Made by a program: the position numbers and the translations under genes. A stretch of 41,971 bases of DNA from a virus: the IMG/VR virus record IMGVR_UViG_3300042876_000248, positions 1 through 41,971 of that record. One strand, 5' to 3'. The notes beneath the pieces were generated by a model. That model saw nothing but the letters and a program-made list of their open reading frames with translations. It did not search any database and was not told the origin of the DNA. How positions within the stretch are numbered: position 1 is the first letter of the stretch; each line of letters opens with the position of its first letter. Shown one piece after another: positions 32,435-38,699 of the stretch.

Positions 32435-32637
32435 TTTATATATCCCAATTTCTGTCTTCTGTTAAGTTGTCTCAGTTTCAGTTCTAATTCCTCTATCTGT
32501 TCTACCTTTGTAACTATTATGAATTCGTCTGGATCGTCCATATCTTTAACCTCTTTTACAAGGTTATATATTCGATTAGCATAGAAATCAGTGGCTAATA
32601 CAAACGTACTCTGTGTTTTTTCTATCTCCTTATCCAT
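32431..32637 (-). CDS. Small charged protein in the sugar operon (68 aa)
   Basis: Residues 10-50 have an alternating alpha/beta pattern (TFVLATDFYANRIYNLVKEVKD, DEFIIVTKVEQIEELELKLRQL) and the C-terminus is basic. No family recognised. Overlaps of four bases downstream and 16 bases upstream keep it in the operon. Perhaps a subunit or regulator for a neighbouring enzyme; unknown. Confidence 0.65.
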   Translation of the reverse strand: MDKEIEKTQSTFVLATDFYANRIYNLVKEVKDMDDPDEFIIVTKVEQIEELELKLRQLNRRQKLGYIK

Positions 32638-33236
32638 ACTGTTTGCCGTTCATCAAGCACACATCTCCAATTATTCTCAAACAAATATCGTTTAGCGAGT
32701 AAACTCTTTCCACCATTATCTATGTCATTGTCATCAATCATAACTATGGAATATGGAGTCAGTTGCTTGTAGACAGAGAGAAGTTCTCTTAATGTATGCT
32801 TCTGAGAGGCACTAGCATCACTTCCAGCTTCAGTAGGACAATCTAGTGAGTCTAAGTAAAGAAGATCAATTGGCCTGCTAAACTTCTCTAGGTAAGCTAC
32901 TGAATCACTTAGGACGTATGTAACATTATCCCTAAAATCGTTAGTTACTCTCTTTGCCATTTCAAGATTCTCTGGATTGTTGTCAATCGTAAATAACTGT
33001 TTTTCATATTGTTTGCAGAACCTACCAAAAATGTAAGTTGAATATCCAGCAGTCCAATCATTCTCTTGTCTAACAGAACCAGTCTCAACAATCAGTCTTG
33101 ATTCTTCCTGCTGAAAAAATAAGTTGAGAGCTGCTTTAAAGGTGTAATATCTACCCCCAGGCTTTGTCTTGAATTCATTGAACCAAGAGTCAAAGTTTAC
33201 GAAGTTCTGAACGTCTTGTTGTGTAGGATTCGTCAT
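32622..33236 (-). CDS. SAM-dependent methyltransferase (204 aa)
   Basis: Class I methyltransferase: RLIVETGSVRQENDWTAGYST (about residues 46-66) corresponds to the SAM loop, KQLFTIDNNPENLEMAKRV carries the acidic ribose-binding residue, and IDLLYLDSLDC with YSIVMIDDNDIDNGG are the later strands with acidic residues. Unrelated in detail to the methyltransferase at 30762-31400. Probably modifies a glycan or its precursor. Start overlaps the previous gene's stop by four bases. Confidence 0.78.
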   Translation of the reverse strand: MTNPTQQDVQNFVNFDSWFNEFKTKPGGRYYTFKAALNLFFQQEESRLIVETGSVRQENDWTAGYSTYIFGRFCKQYEKQLFTIDNNPENLEMAKRVTNDFRDNVTYVLSDSVAYLEKFSRPIDLLYLDSLDCPTEAGSDASASQKHTLRELLSVYKQLTPYSIVMIDDNDIDNGGKSLLAKRYLFENNWRCVLDERQTVWIRR

Positions 33237-34354
33237 AGTGTTTCAGCAATTTTCATTAATCTTTTTCGCATCATTCCTCCCACTTTATCAGAATTAAAGT
33301 TTTCTATTACAAAGTTTCGTGCAATCTGTCCAACCTCCATAGCTTTATCTCTGTTATCGTATACAAATCTCATCTTACCTCGTAGATCAGTTATATCTAC
33401 ATCTGCCCAATTCTGATTTGGAGTATAGTAAGGTCTGTCATCTTCCTGAGTAACAGGAGTCAAGTTGTAGTTGGTAAGATACGCATTTGTTTCATTTAGA
33501 TATTCATGTATTCCCCCATAGTTAGTTGAGATTATCGGTTTACCCATCATCATAGCTTCCATTTGCGGTCTGCCCCATCCTTCCCCTCTATGAGCTGATA
33601 CAAAACAATCACCTGTAACATGTAACCTCCATGTTTCTTCATTGGTCAAAAGATCACTGCTATATAGAATTCTAGGGAACTTCTTAATTCCACTTCCTTG
33701 CTTAAGCTCATTAATCCAGCCTTTAACTTTTTGGTGCATTTGAAACGTGTAGTTGTCTCGAAAAGTCTTGAGAAGCAGTGAGACATCTTGATCTCCTTCA
33801 AACTCTTTCCAGTAAGCAGTTAAAAGGGCTTCAGGATTCTTTCTTTTGGTCCACTCGAAGATTGAATAGAAAAGAAAACCTCTGTGGTTGGGAATTATAA
33901 ATGGCTCATAATCTTCTGGTTTTACTTCTACTATCGGTTCAGGAAAAACGTATATTGGTACTCTAACTCCTGACTTAACTAGAATCTTTTTGGTTTCAGG
34001 GCTTCTTGTCCATATTTCGTCTAATCGGTTGCAGAACCATGACCAGTTATTTGGTAGCTTGTCAGTTTCCCAAACAAGTACACCAATATGATGTTTGTTA
34101 GGTTCGAGATAGTTTAGATATAAGTCTGGGGTAAGGTGAATAATGACTGCTTGATAGTCAATAGGCTTTCCTTCTAATCTTTCGGCTATCTTCAAAGCCT
34201 CACCATAGTCAGCAGATTCTCTAACGAATGAAGTTCTAGCGGTTGTTAAAGGAATCTGAGCTTTGTTCAAAGAGAAAATAGTCTGTCTTGCTGCTTCAGC
34301 ATATCCAGAATGATCTCCAAAGGCTGATATATATTTAACTGCAATATCTTTCAT
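33233..34354 (-). CDS. GT4-like glycosyltransferase (373 aa)
   Basis: Clear GT4 pattern: ALNK-type start KYISAFGDHSGYAEAARQTIF, and a donor-site segment FVSAHRGEGWGRPQMEAMMMGKPIISTNYGG (about residues 250-281) with the E-x7-E-type Glu residues. SRGEG/HRGEGxG links it to the enzyme at 24205-25281. LKTFRDNYTFQMHQKVKGWI and RILYSSDLL precede the donor site. It is the second gene of the sugar block, coupled to the NPRGL gene. Confidence 0.85.
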   Translation of the reverse strand: MKDIAVKYISAFGDHSGYAEAARQTIFSLNKAQIPLTTARTSFVRESADYGEALKIAERLEGKPIDYQAVIIHLTPDLYLNYLEPNKHHIGVLVWETDKLPNNWSWFCNRLDEIWTRSPETKKILVKSGVRVPIYVFPEPIVEVKPEDYEPFIIPNHRGFLFYSIFEWTKRKNPEALLTAYWKEFEGDQDVSLLLKTFRDNYTFQMHQKVKGWINELKQGSGIKKFPRILYSSDLLTNEETWRLHVTGDCFVSAHRGEGWGRPQMEAMMMGKPIISTNYGGIHEYLNETNAYLTNYNLTPVTQEDDRPYYTPNQNWADVDITDLRGKMRFVYDNRDKAMEVGQIARNFVIENFNSDKVGGMMRKRLMKIAETL

Positions 34355-34557
34355 AGTTCCTCGACAGTTAAATAAACCTTTCTGCTCTTGGGGATCTGAT
34401 CTCTAATATCTTGTGGGGTATCTACGTCCATTGAAACAACTTGAAAACCTTGATTCAATAGCTCTGGTAATTTCTCCTTTGCCACTTCTACAACCAATCC
34501 TCTTGGATTTCTTACCCACACAAATGGTGGATATGATTCTAAATCTATTTTTACCAT
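34351..34557 (-). CDS. Stand-alone NPRGL-domain protein (68 aa)
   Basis: Residues about 12-42 (FVWVRNPRGLVVEV, LPELLNQGFQVVS) match the pattern of residues 4-33 of the glycosyltransferase at 24205-25281 (F-[IV]-W-x-[RK]-NPRGL-x-VEV, then LL-x-x-G-[FY]). From memory, a similar short domain occurs in phage structural proteins. As first gene of the sugar block it may bind the acceptor protein or the virion. A hairpin element lies just upstream. Confidence 0.65.
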   Translation of the reverse strand: MVKIDLESYPPFVWVRNPRGLVVEVAKEKLPELLNQGFQVVSMDVDTPQDIRDQIPKSRKVYLTVEEL

Positions 34558-34570
34558 ATATAATTATTTT

Positions 34571-34633
34571 GTCCCTGTAGCAAAGAAAGGAGTGAGTTTG
34601 AGTCTACAATCCATGGATCCTCACTACAGGGAC
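34571..34633 (-). ncRNA. Structured element between the annealing and sugar blocks
   Basis: GTCCCTGTAG (34571-34580) pairs perfectly with CTACAGGGAC (34624-34633). Inside, AGTGAG/CTCACT offers an alternative extension and ATCCATGGAT (34609-34618) is self-complementary. It sits between the zinc protein and the NPRGL gene, the only sizeable gap in the 12-kb operon, and lacks a U run. It may process the RNA or tune the downstream sugar genes. Confidence 0.5.
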
Positions 34634-34649
34634 TAAGTAATCCAACTAA

Positions 34650-34868
34650 TTATTGTTTCTTCAGGGAAAATTTAGTATTAGTTGGAACCTCAATTTTTGG
34701 ATTTGGAATATCAGCAGTAGAGTGCATTACAGCACCGCAATTTGTGCAAAAGAGAGTTGTGATAGTCCATATACGATCTCTTAAAGGAATTGCGCTAGTT
34801 CCCCCATTAGCGAAAAATCCTCTATGTGTACATTTATTTTCGTGGTTGCTGCTACTTTTATTTTCCAT
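34650..34868 (-). CDS. Small Cys/His protein (72 aa)
   Basis: CTHRGFF near residue 13 and CTNCG near residue 41 suggest a C-x-H...C-x2-C zinc site. The surrounding sequence is polar with no membrane span. It overlaps the stop of the annealing-protein gene by one base (TAATG). No family recognised. Confidence 0.65.
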   Translation of the reverse strand: MENKSSSNHENKCTHRGFFANGGTSAIPLRDRIWTITTLFCTNCGAVMHSTADIPNPKIEVPTNTKFSLKKQ

Positions 34869-35359
34869 TAAAAATCTATGTCTTCATCAGTAACTTCACT
34901 TGAAGTAGTTGTCGTGGTAGGCAACGGCGTATTTTTAGTTGCTGGATAGAAAATATCAGATGCAATCCCTAGGAGGGAAGCAGACTTCTTGAGAGCGTCT
35001 GAAGCTGCGGATTTAAGATCATTGCCTATGTCTATAACCCCACCAGCTTTATATTCTTTAATGTCACTGCTTCCAAATGCCTCTTTCTTTAAAGAGAAGT
35101 TGGGTGCTAGATGTACAGTTAATCTACCTTTTACCCAAACTTGTTTTCTACCAACTTTCTGATCCACTACTTCAAATTCCCATAGTTTTTGGAATGCTTC
35201 ATCAAGTTGAGAGATAATATACCCAATACTTACATAATCAAGCATTATTCCGCCAGGACCTTTTCTCTTTTTAATCTCACTAGCTGGTGTAGATTTTTTA
35301 AGAATCTCGATTACTGTATTTTGGAAAGTTGGTAATTCTATTGATTTATCTTCACCCAT
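34868..35359 (-). CDS. Rad52/22-like single-strand annealing protein (163 aa)
   Basis: The pattern YVSIGYIISQLDEAFQKLWEFEVVDQ, VWVKGRLTVHLAPNFSLKKEAFGSSDIK and GNDLKSAASDALKKSASLLGIASDIFY matches the Rad52/Rad22 family of DNA annealing proteins. These bind single-stranded DNA and pair complementary strands in recombination-driven phage replication and repair. The C-terminus is a Thr/Ser/Pro linker and an acidic DEDIDF tail, as in proteins that dock partners. Without a phage polymerase it is the only clear DNA metabolism protein here besides the endonuclease and terminase. Confidence 0.8.
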   Translation of the reverse strand: MGEDKSIELPTFQNTVIEILKKSTPASEIKKRKGPGGIMLDYVSIGYIISQLDEAFQKLWEFEVVDQKVGRKQVWVKGRLTVHLAPNFSLKKEAFGSSDIKEYKAGGVIDIGNDLKSAASDALKKSASLLGIASDIFYPATKNTPLPTTTTTSSEVTDEDIDF

Positions 35360-35522
35360 TTTGTGGTTCCTCCCTTTGATCTTTTACCTTTTCTTTTACT
35401 TTGTCTATTATCTTCTCCATATAGTTTTTGTAAAATTCCTCAGACGTTTCAGGTCTGGTCTTTTTAATATACAGTAAATATATAACTGCTCTTAATCTTT
35501 GACTAGGTGTGACATATGACAT
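35352..35522 (-). CDS. Small helical protein (56 aa)
   Basis: A complete frame overlapping the upstream gene by 20 bases and the annealing gene by 8. It contains TPSQRLRAVIYLLYIKKTRPETSEEFYKNYMEKIIDKVKEK: a short hydrophobic stretch then a strongly charged helix. Its 3' end carries the ribosome-binding site (GGGAGG) of the annealing protein. Function unknown. Confidence 0.65.
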   Translation of the reverse strand: MSYVTPSQRLRAVIYLLYIKKTRPETSEEFYKNYMEKIIDKVKEKVKDQREEPQNG

Positions 35523-35706
35523 TATTTTTAACCTTTCTAAACCAATTCCTAGATGCCATTCTGATTACAAATCTCATAAACGCAAAAGCATAAACTTTGT
35601 TCAAAGTTACATATCTTTTTGATTCAACTGGGTCAGCTATTGCGAACCATTTATTTTCTTCATCCCACCAAAATTCTCTTAGTTTAAGACGTTTATGTAT
35701 TATCAT
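35503..35706 (-). CDS. Small basic protein (67 aa)
   Basis: Aromatic- and Arg/Lys-rich (REFWWDEENKWFAIADP, FMRFVIRMASRNWFRKVKN). Residues 12-40 look like a small beta sheet, the rest helix. No family recognised. It is second in the operon, overlapping the helix-turn-helix gene by 14 bases and the next gene by 20. A DNA-binding or host-takeover role is possible but unproven. Confidence 0.65.
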   Translation of the reverse strand: MIIHKRLKLREFWWDEENKWFAIADPVESKRYVTLNKVYAFAFMRFVIRMASRNWFRKVKNNVICHT

Positions 35707-35917
35707 TTATAGGTTTCTCCTTATCCAAAGCCCTTTGTAAATGAACTAGCTTTTCTTCTTTAGAAAGAGGTTTTATGTGATAATAGATTGTCCTAACTTC
35801 GAGGTTGTATATTTTTGCTATCTCTGGAACAGAGTTACCTTCAAGGTATAATCGCTTCATTTCAGACTTTTCTTCAGGGGATCGCTTTATCTTTACTTTT
35901 ACCTTTTTTCTTCTCAC
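35693..35917 (-). CDS. Helix-turn-helix protein (74 aa), leaderless GTG start
   Basis: RSPEEKSEMKRLYLEGNSVPEIAKIYNLEVRTIYYHIKP (about residues 12-50) is a helix-turn-helix of the sigma-region-4/resolvase-like type, with a basic N-terminus (RRKKVKVKIKR) suited to DNA contact. It is the first gene of the long leftward operon and begins at a GTG that coincides with the expected transcription start. Its promoter carries an imperfect copy of the TGACA-N5-TGTCA dyad, so it is my best candidate for the regulator that binds those sites, including its own. Binding is not shown. Confidence 0.75.
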   Translation of the reverse strand: MRRKKVKVKIKRSPEEKSEMKRLYLEGNSVPEIAKIYNLEVRTIYYHIKPLSKEEKLVHLQRALDKEKPINDNT

Positions 35918-35923
35918 GATATG

Positions 35924-35952
35924 ATATTACACCTAATTGCACATTGTGTCAA
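35924..35952 (-). promoter_or_regulatory. Leftward promoter of the annealing/sugar operon
   Basis: On the minus strand TTGACA (35947-35952), 17-base spacer and TAATAT (35924-35929). The spacer (CAATGTGCAATTAGGTG) is close to that of the 1271-1299 promoter, and TGACACAATGTGCAA is an imperfect version of the same dyad. The expected start coincides with GTG 35917. One promoter seems to drive the whole 12-kb operon. Confidence 0.8.
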
Positions 35953-35973
35953 CACCAAAAAGTCCATATCTTT

Positions 35974-36009
35974 TTGACAAATTAGATATAGTCTTTTAGT
36001 CTATATACT
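35974..36009 (+). promoter_or_regulatory. Rightward promoter of the lysis cassette
   Basis: TTGACA at 35974-35979 with either TAGTCT (35997-36002, 17-base spacer) or TATACT (36004-36009) as -10. Both predict an RNA start within about six bases of ATG 36015, so no ribosome-binding site is possible. It lies back to back with the 35924-35952 promoter. Confidence 0.55.
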
Positions 36010-36014
36010 ATAAA

Positions 36015-36203
36015 ATGGCTGAATTTTTTACCATAGTAGCTAATTTTGGTTTCCCCGTGGCTGTAGCCTCGTATCTTCTATTCCGTTTTGAAAAAAAGCT
36101 GGAATTATTGGAAAACACTAACGATGATTTAGTTGTAGAAATTAAATCCCTAAAAGAAAAAGTTGCTGAGTTAAGCGGAATAATTAAAGAATTGAAAAAA
36201 TGA
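36015..36203 (+). CDS. YvrJ-like small membrane protein (62 aa)
   Basis: NFGFPVAVASYLLFRFEKKLELLENTNDDL fits the YvrJ / BhlA-like pattern: one N-terminal membrane segment (residues 5-25), then a charged coiled-coil tail (about 28-62, EIKSLKEKVAELSGIIKELKK). Such proteins are often phage holin-related. It is first in the lysis cassette, overlaps the next gene by ATGA, and is expressed from a near-leaderless RNA. Confidence 0.8.
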   Translation: MAEFFTIVANFGFPVAVASYLLFRFEKKLELLENTNDDLVVEIKSLKEKVAELSGIIKELKK

Positions 36204-36544
36204 TTAATTTAGTTTTACAGTCGTTTGTCTACGTTACAAGTGATATATATTTCTGGCCGTCAATGTCACTTACTACAATGATGGGTATATTTATAGGTGC
36301 GGTAATTTATAATGGGGATGTGACGCAAATTAAGAAAGCGATGGCAATGTTGAGTTCGTATGTAGTTCTACTTTTGGTAGTTAGTTTGGCAAGAGTAGTT
36401 CCACAAATAAATACCACTTTAGTTCCCTACAAACCGATTTCGTCTGCAACCACGATATTTCTGGTAACAATCTTTTATGTACTAGGAATGTGGTTGGGAG
36501 TGAGATTGGTTAATAGAGCCCATAAAGAGAAAAAGAGTTTATGA
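36200..36544 (+). CDS. Membrane protein with about three spans (114 aa)
   Basis: Hydrophobic stretches at about 15-38 (PSMSLTTMMGIFIGAVIY), 45-68 (MAMLSSYVVLLLVVSLARVV) and 80-104 (SATTIFLVTIFYVLGMWLGV), with a basic C-terminus (RAHKEKKSL). No family recognised. Between two coupled genes of the lysis cassette, so a holin or holin partner is likely. Confidence 0.7.
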   Translation: MINLVLQSFVYVTSDIYFWPSMSLTTMMGIFIGAVIYNGDVTQIKKAMAMLSSYVVLLLVVSLARVVPQINTTLVPYKPISSATTIFLVTIFYVLGMWLGVRLVNRAHKEKKSL

Positions 36545-36648
36545 AAGACAAGTTCAATGAGCTTTTTAAAAAGTATAATGGTAAATTCGTCGAGACAAAC
36601 GATGTTTCTAATTTATATCAGTTGTTAAGATGTCATGGTATAATATGA
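36541..36648 (+). pseudogene. 35-residue remnant, possibly of an endolysin
   Basis: Overlaps the previous gene by ATGA and encodes FNELFKKYNGKFVETNDVSNLYQ followed by a short unrelated end. The first part resembles the N-terminus of phage CHAP/peptidase endolysins, where the catalytic Cys follows soon after a YQ-C motif; here the frame ends instead. The homing endonuclease gene starts four bases later. I infer that the insertion cut or replaced an older lysin, but it could be a genuine tiny gene. Confidence 0.4.
36636..36644 (+). promoter_or_regulatory. Extended -10 promoter of the homing endonuclease
   Basis: TGG-TATAAT (36636-36644) is a consensus extended -10 box with no clear -35. The expected start is at or next to GTG 36652, making the endonuclease message leaderless and independent of the lysis cassette. 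Confidence 0.6.
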
Positions 36649-36651
36649 TTA

Positions 36652-37137
36652 GTGAAAATATTAAAAATAAAAAGTAAAAAACATGGATCATTCCAAGTAA
36701 AACTTGATAATGAAGATTATGAAAAAGTTACTAATACATGGAGATCACCAAAATGGTGCGTTAGAATTTGTAAAAAAAGACATAACCTTGTTTATCTTCA
36801 GAAAAGATTGCCAAGTCAAAGATTGATCGAATTACATCGTTTTGTAATTGGAGCTAAAAAGGGAGATATTGTAGATCATATAAACGGCAATACTTTAGAT
36901 AATAGAAAGTCTAATTTAAGGATTGTAAGTAATGGGGCAAATATTCGGAAAGGTAAAATAAGAGTAAATAATAAAACTGGATATACAGGTATTGAAATTC
37001 GTAAAAATCAACCTATAAAACCTTATGGTGCAAAGATAAGAGTAAATTATAAATATATTTGGTTAGGTTCTTATAAAACTATGAAGGAAGCTATTAAAGC
37101 TAGAAAAATTGCAGAGAAAGAATATTATAATATATGA
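36652..37137 (+). CDS. HNH-AP2 homing endonuclease (161 aa)
   Basis: ELHRFVIGAKKGDIVDHINGNTLDNRKSNLRIVS (60-93) is the HNH nuclease core: His62, Asp75-His76, Asn84/Asn88. TGYTGIEIRKNQPIKPYGAKIRVNYKYIWLGSYKTMKEAIKAR (109-151) is an AP2-type DNA-binding domain. These selfish elements cut a target and copy themselves in. No intron is evident. It starts at GTG 36652, has its own extended -10 promoter, and overlaps the C39-like gene by four bases. The N-terminal 45 residues are a beta-rich extra domain. Confidence 0.88.
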   Translation: MKILKIKSKKHGSFQVKLDNEDYEKVTNTWRSPKWCVRICKKRHNLVYLQKRLPSQRLIELHRFVIGAKKGDIVDHINGNTLDNRKSNLRIVSNGANIRKGKIRVNNKTGYTGIEIRKNQPIKPYGAKIRVNYKYIWLGSYKTMKEAIKARKIAEKEYYNI

Positions 37138-37754
37138 AACTTTATTCACAAAGAGACACAAGATGGAGAGATGAATATATGGGTAATGGCACACTTGGCC
37201 AGTATGGGTGTCTTGTTACCTGTATTTCCATGATCTCAGAAACCGATCCAGACGTTTTAAACAGAGAAATTAAAAGCATTGGAGGATATGACGATAATAA
37301 TTTAATTTGGGATAAGCTGGATAATATCAAAGGTCTTGATTTTATTAAGAGGGTAAGGATTTATGATAATACGGATGTTTTAAACAACATTCCATGTATT
37401 GTTGAAGTTGATGGTACACCGATAGGCGGTATCACCCATTGGGTTTTATATATTGGCAATAAAAGATGCTATGACCCTTGGGATGCAGAGGAAAAAGCTA
37501 CAAGTAGATATAATCCAATAGGATATGCAGTCGTCAAATATTCTCTTACTCCTACTTTCACTTTTACTGATCAAACTAAACTTCCTAAAGAGCTTTTGGG
37601 AACTAAGGAAGATTTGGAAGTTCAACAGATACGGGGAAAACTTAATGACCTTGAAAGGCTTTCGAGGATTCAAATTCAACCTCCAAAGCAGTATAATGGG
37701 TTTGCGAAACTCTTAGTTGTGTGGGCAGATGCTATACAGAATTCAAGAGGTTAA
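37134..37754 (+). CDS. C39-like cysteine peptidase, probable endolysin (206 aa)
   Basis: GQYGCLVTCISM (Cys26), ITHWVLYIG (His102) and CYDPWDAEE (Asp114) form the Cys-His-Asp triad of peptidase C39-like proteins used by phages to cut cell-wall peptides. MKLYSQRDTRWRDEYMGNGTLGQ is the usual opening. The C-terminal third (about 140-206) is a linker with a charged helix (ELLGTKEDLEVQQIRGKLNDLERL) and no known wall-binding domain. No signal peptide, so export would depend on the neighbouring membrane proteins. Its substrate is inferred. Confidence 0.75.
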   Translation: MKLYSQRDTRWRDEYMGNGTLGQYGCLVTCISMISETDPDVLNREIKSIGGYDDNNLIWDKLDNIKGLDFIKRVRIYDNTDVLNNIPCIVEVDGTPIGGITHWVLYIGNKRCYDPWDAEEKATSRYNPIGYAVVKYSLTPTFTFTDQTKLPKELLGTKEDLEVQQIRGKLNDLERLSRIQIQPPKQYNGFAKLLVVWADAIQNSRG

Positions 37755-37757
37755 GAT

Positions 37758-37943
37758 TTGCAAAAAAAGATACCTGAATGGCCAAAATCGAAATGGGAAC
37801 TAGCTCTGGAAGAATTGATAGGGGCTGTTACACTATTCTTCAAAAGACTTGCAAAAAGGCCAAAAGACATTATGGATTTAATTGAAAGAATTAGCTGGAT
37901 TTTATTAACGATAGTCATTATTTGGAGAGCGACATCGAGGTGA
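37758..37943 (+). CDS. Small membrane protein (61 aa), TTG start
   Basis: Starts at TTG 37758, three bases after the peptidase stop. Residues 1-40 are charged and helical with a moderately hydrophobic stretch; residues 45-57 (ISWILLTIVIIW) are a C-terminal membrane span followed by RATSR. It precedes two further membrane genes of the lysis cassette. A holin or spanin-like role is possible. Confidence 0.6.
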   Translation: MQKKIPEWPKSKWELALEELIGAVTLFFKRLAKRPKDIMDLIERISWILLTIVIIWRATSR

Positions 37944-37948
37944 TTTAT

Positions 37949-38215
37949 ATGGATATATCAATAGAACAATTAGCGTTAGCTGGAAGTTTAACAACTGGAT
38001 TAGTGCAAGTTTTACTTTTAACACCTTTAAAAGAAGTTTTAACAAATAAAGCAGGTAGTTGGATTCCATTTATTAATATCATTATTGGTGTGATTGTGGG
38101 ATTAGTTATTGGACTTCCTTTTATTCCTGCTTTAATGGGGGCACTTGGAAGCATGGGTCTTTATGATATTACAAAAGCTGTAATCAGAACTCCGAAATTA
38201 GCGAAAATGGCTTGA
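37949..38215 (+). CDS. Holin-like membrane protein (88 aa)
   Basis: ATG 37949 is chosen because GAGGTGAT precedes it by five bases. Two hydrophobic segments, about 8-30 (ALAGSLTTGLVQVLLLTPL) and 45-72 (WIPFINIIIGVIVGLVIGLPFIPALMGALG), and a basic C-terminal helix (DITKAVIRTPKLAKMA). This is the shape of class II holins. Located after the peptidase, as expected for the lysis cassette. Confidence 0.72.
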   Translation: MDISIEQLALAGSLTTGLVQVLLLTPLKEVLTNKAGSWIPFINIIIGVIVGLVIGLPFIPALMGALGSMGLYDITKAVIRTPKLAKMA

Positions 38216-38232
38216 CAATAGGGGGTGATTTT

Positions 38233-38430
38233 ATGTCTATATCAGAAGTAATAATAAAAGCAGTAGGAATAATCTTAATAATTGTAGGACTAGGTTTAAT
38301 TTTAGCAGCAGTAGGGCTTAACTTTCTGGGAGTTGGAGCAGTATTACCTCCAATTTTGCAGATAATTGTTGGTGCATTATTTATTGGTGCAGGAGTAATT
38401 ATAATAAGAGGTGGAACTATTACTGCTTAA
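38233..38430 (+). CDS. Two-span membrane protein (65 aa), holin-like
   Basis: ATG 38233 with GGGGGTGAT upstream. Two very hydrophobic spans, about 5-30 (EVIIKAVGIILIIVGLGLILAAVG) and 38-60 (AVLPPILQIIVGALFIGAGVIIIRG), with few charges. Together with the previous gene it may form a holin pair. It ends three bases before the convergent 88-aa gene, and no terminator hairpin was seen between them. Confidence 0.7.
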   Translation: MSISEVIIKAVGIILIIVGLGLILAAVGLNFLGVGAVLPPILQIIVGALFIGAGVIIIRGGTITA

Positions 38431-38432
38431 AC

Positions 38433-38699
38433 TTATTGAATATCACTCTTGTCCACAATAGTTATGTGCCATCCCTGGCCTTCATTACGTAAGGCGTATC
38501 TATAATCCAGAGAATCGGGTAAGTAATCCAGCCAGCTATTTGCTTCCTCCATGATGTTTAATTTTGTCTCCAAACTTGCATCTACTTCCCCATATCTAAT
38601 AGCGTCTATCTGGTCAAGAACTTCTTTCATGGAGAATATCTCATGGCATACAACATAATCGTTTGCTAATCTTGGTACATCAATTCTTTCTCTACGCAT
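38433..38699 (-). CDS. Hypothetical protein (88 aa), acidic
   Basis: Mostly helical and acidic (CHEIFSMKEVLDQIDAIRYGEVDASLETKLNIMEEANSWLDYL) with a basic start (RRERIDVPRL). Final gene of the leftward operon that starts near 1.26 kb and crosses the terminal repeat. It converges on the holin-like gene with a two-base gap. Function unknown. Confidence 0.65.
   Translation of the reverse strand: MRRERIDVPRLANDYVVCHEIFSMKEVLDQIDAIRYGEVDASLETKLNIMEEANSWLDYLPDSLDYRYALRNEGQGWHITIVDKSDIQ

Noticed and set aside
24205-34557. DNA hypermodification cluster (glycosylated bases)
   Set aside because: No nucleotide-modifying synthase, kinase or deoxycytidylate enzyme is present, and the enzymes resemble surface-glycan or protein-glycan types. 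Not fully excluded.
35693-35917. Helix-turn-helix protein as proof of a lysogenic repressor
   Set aside because: No integrase, attachment site or partner Cro-like gene is visible, so a regulator of lytic timing is as likely.
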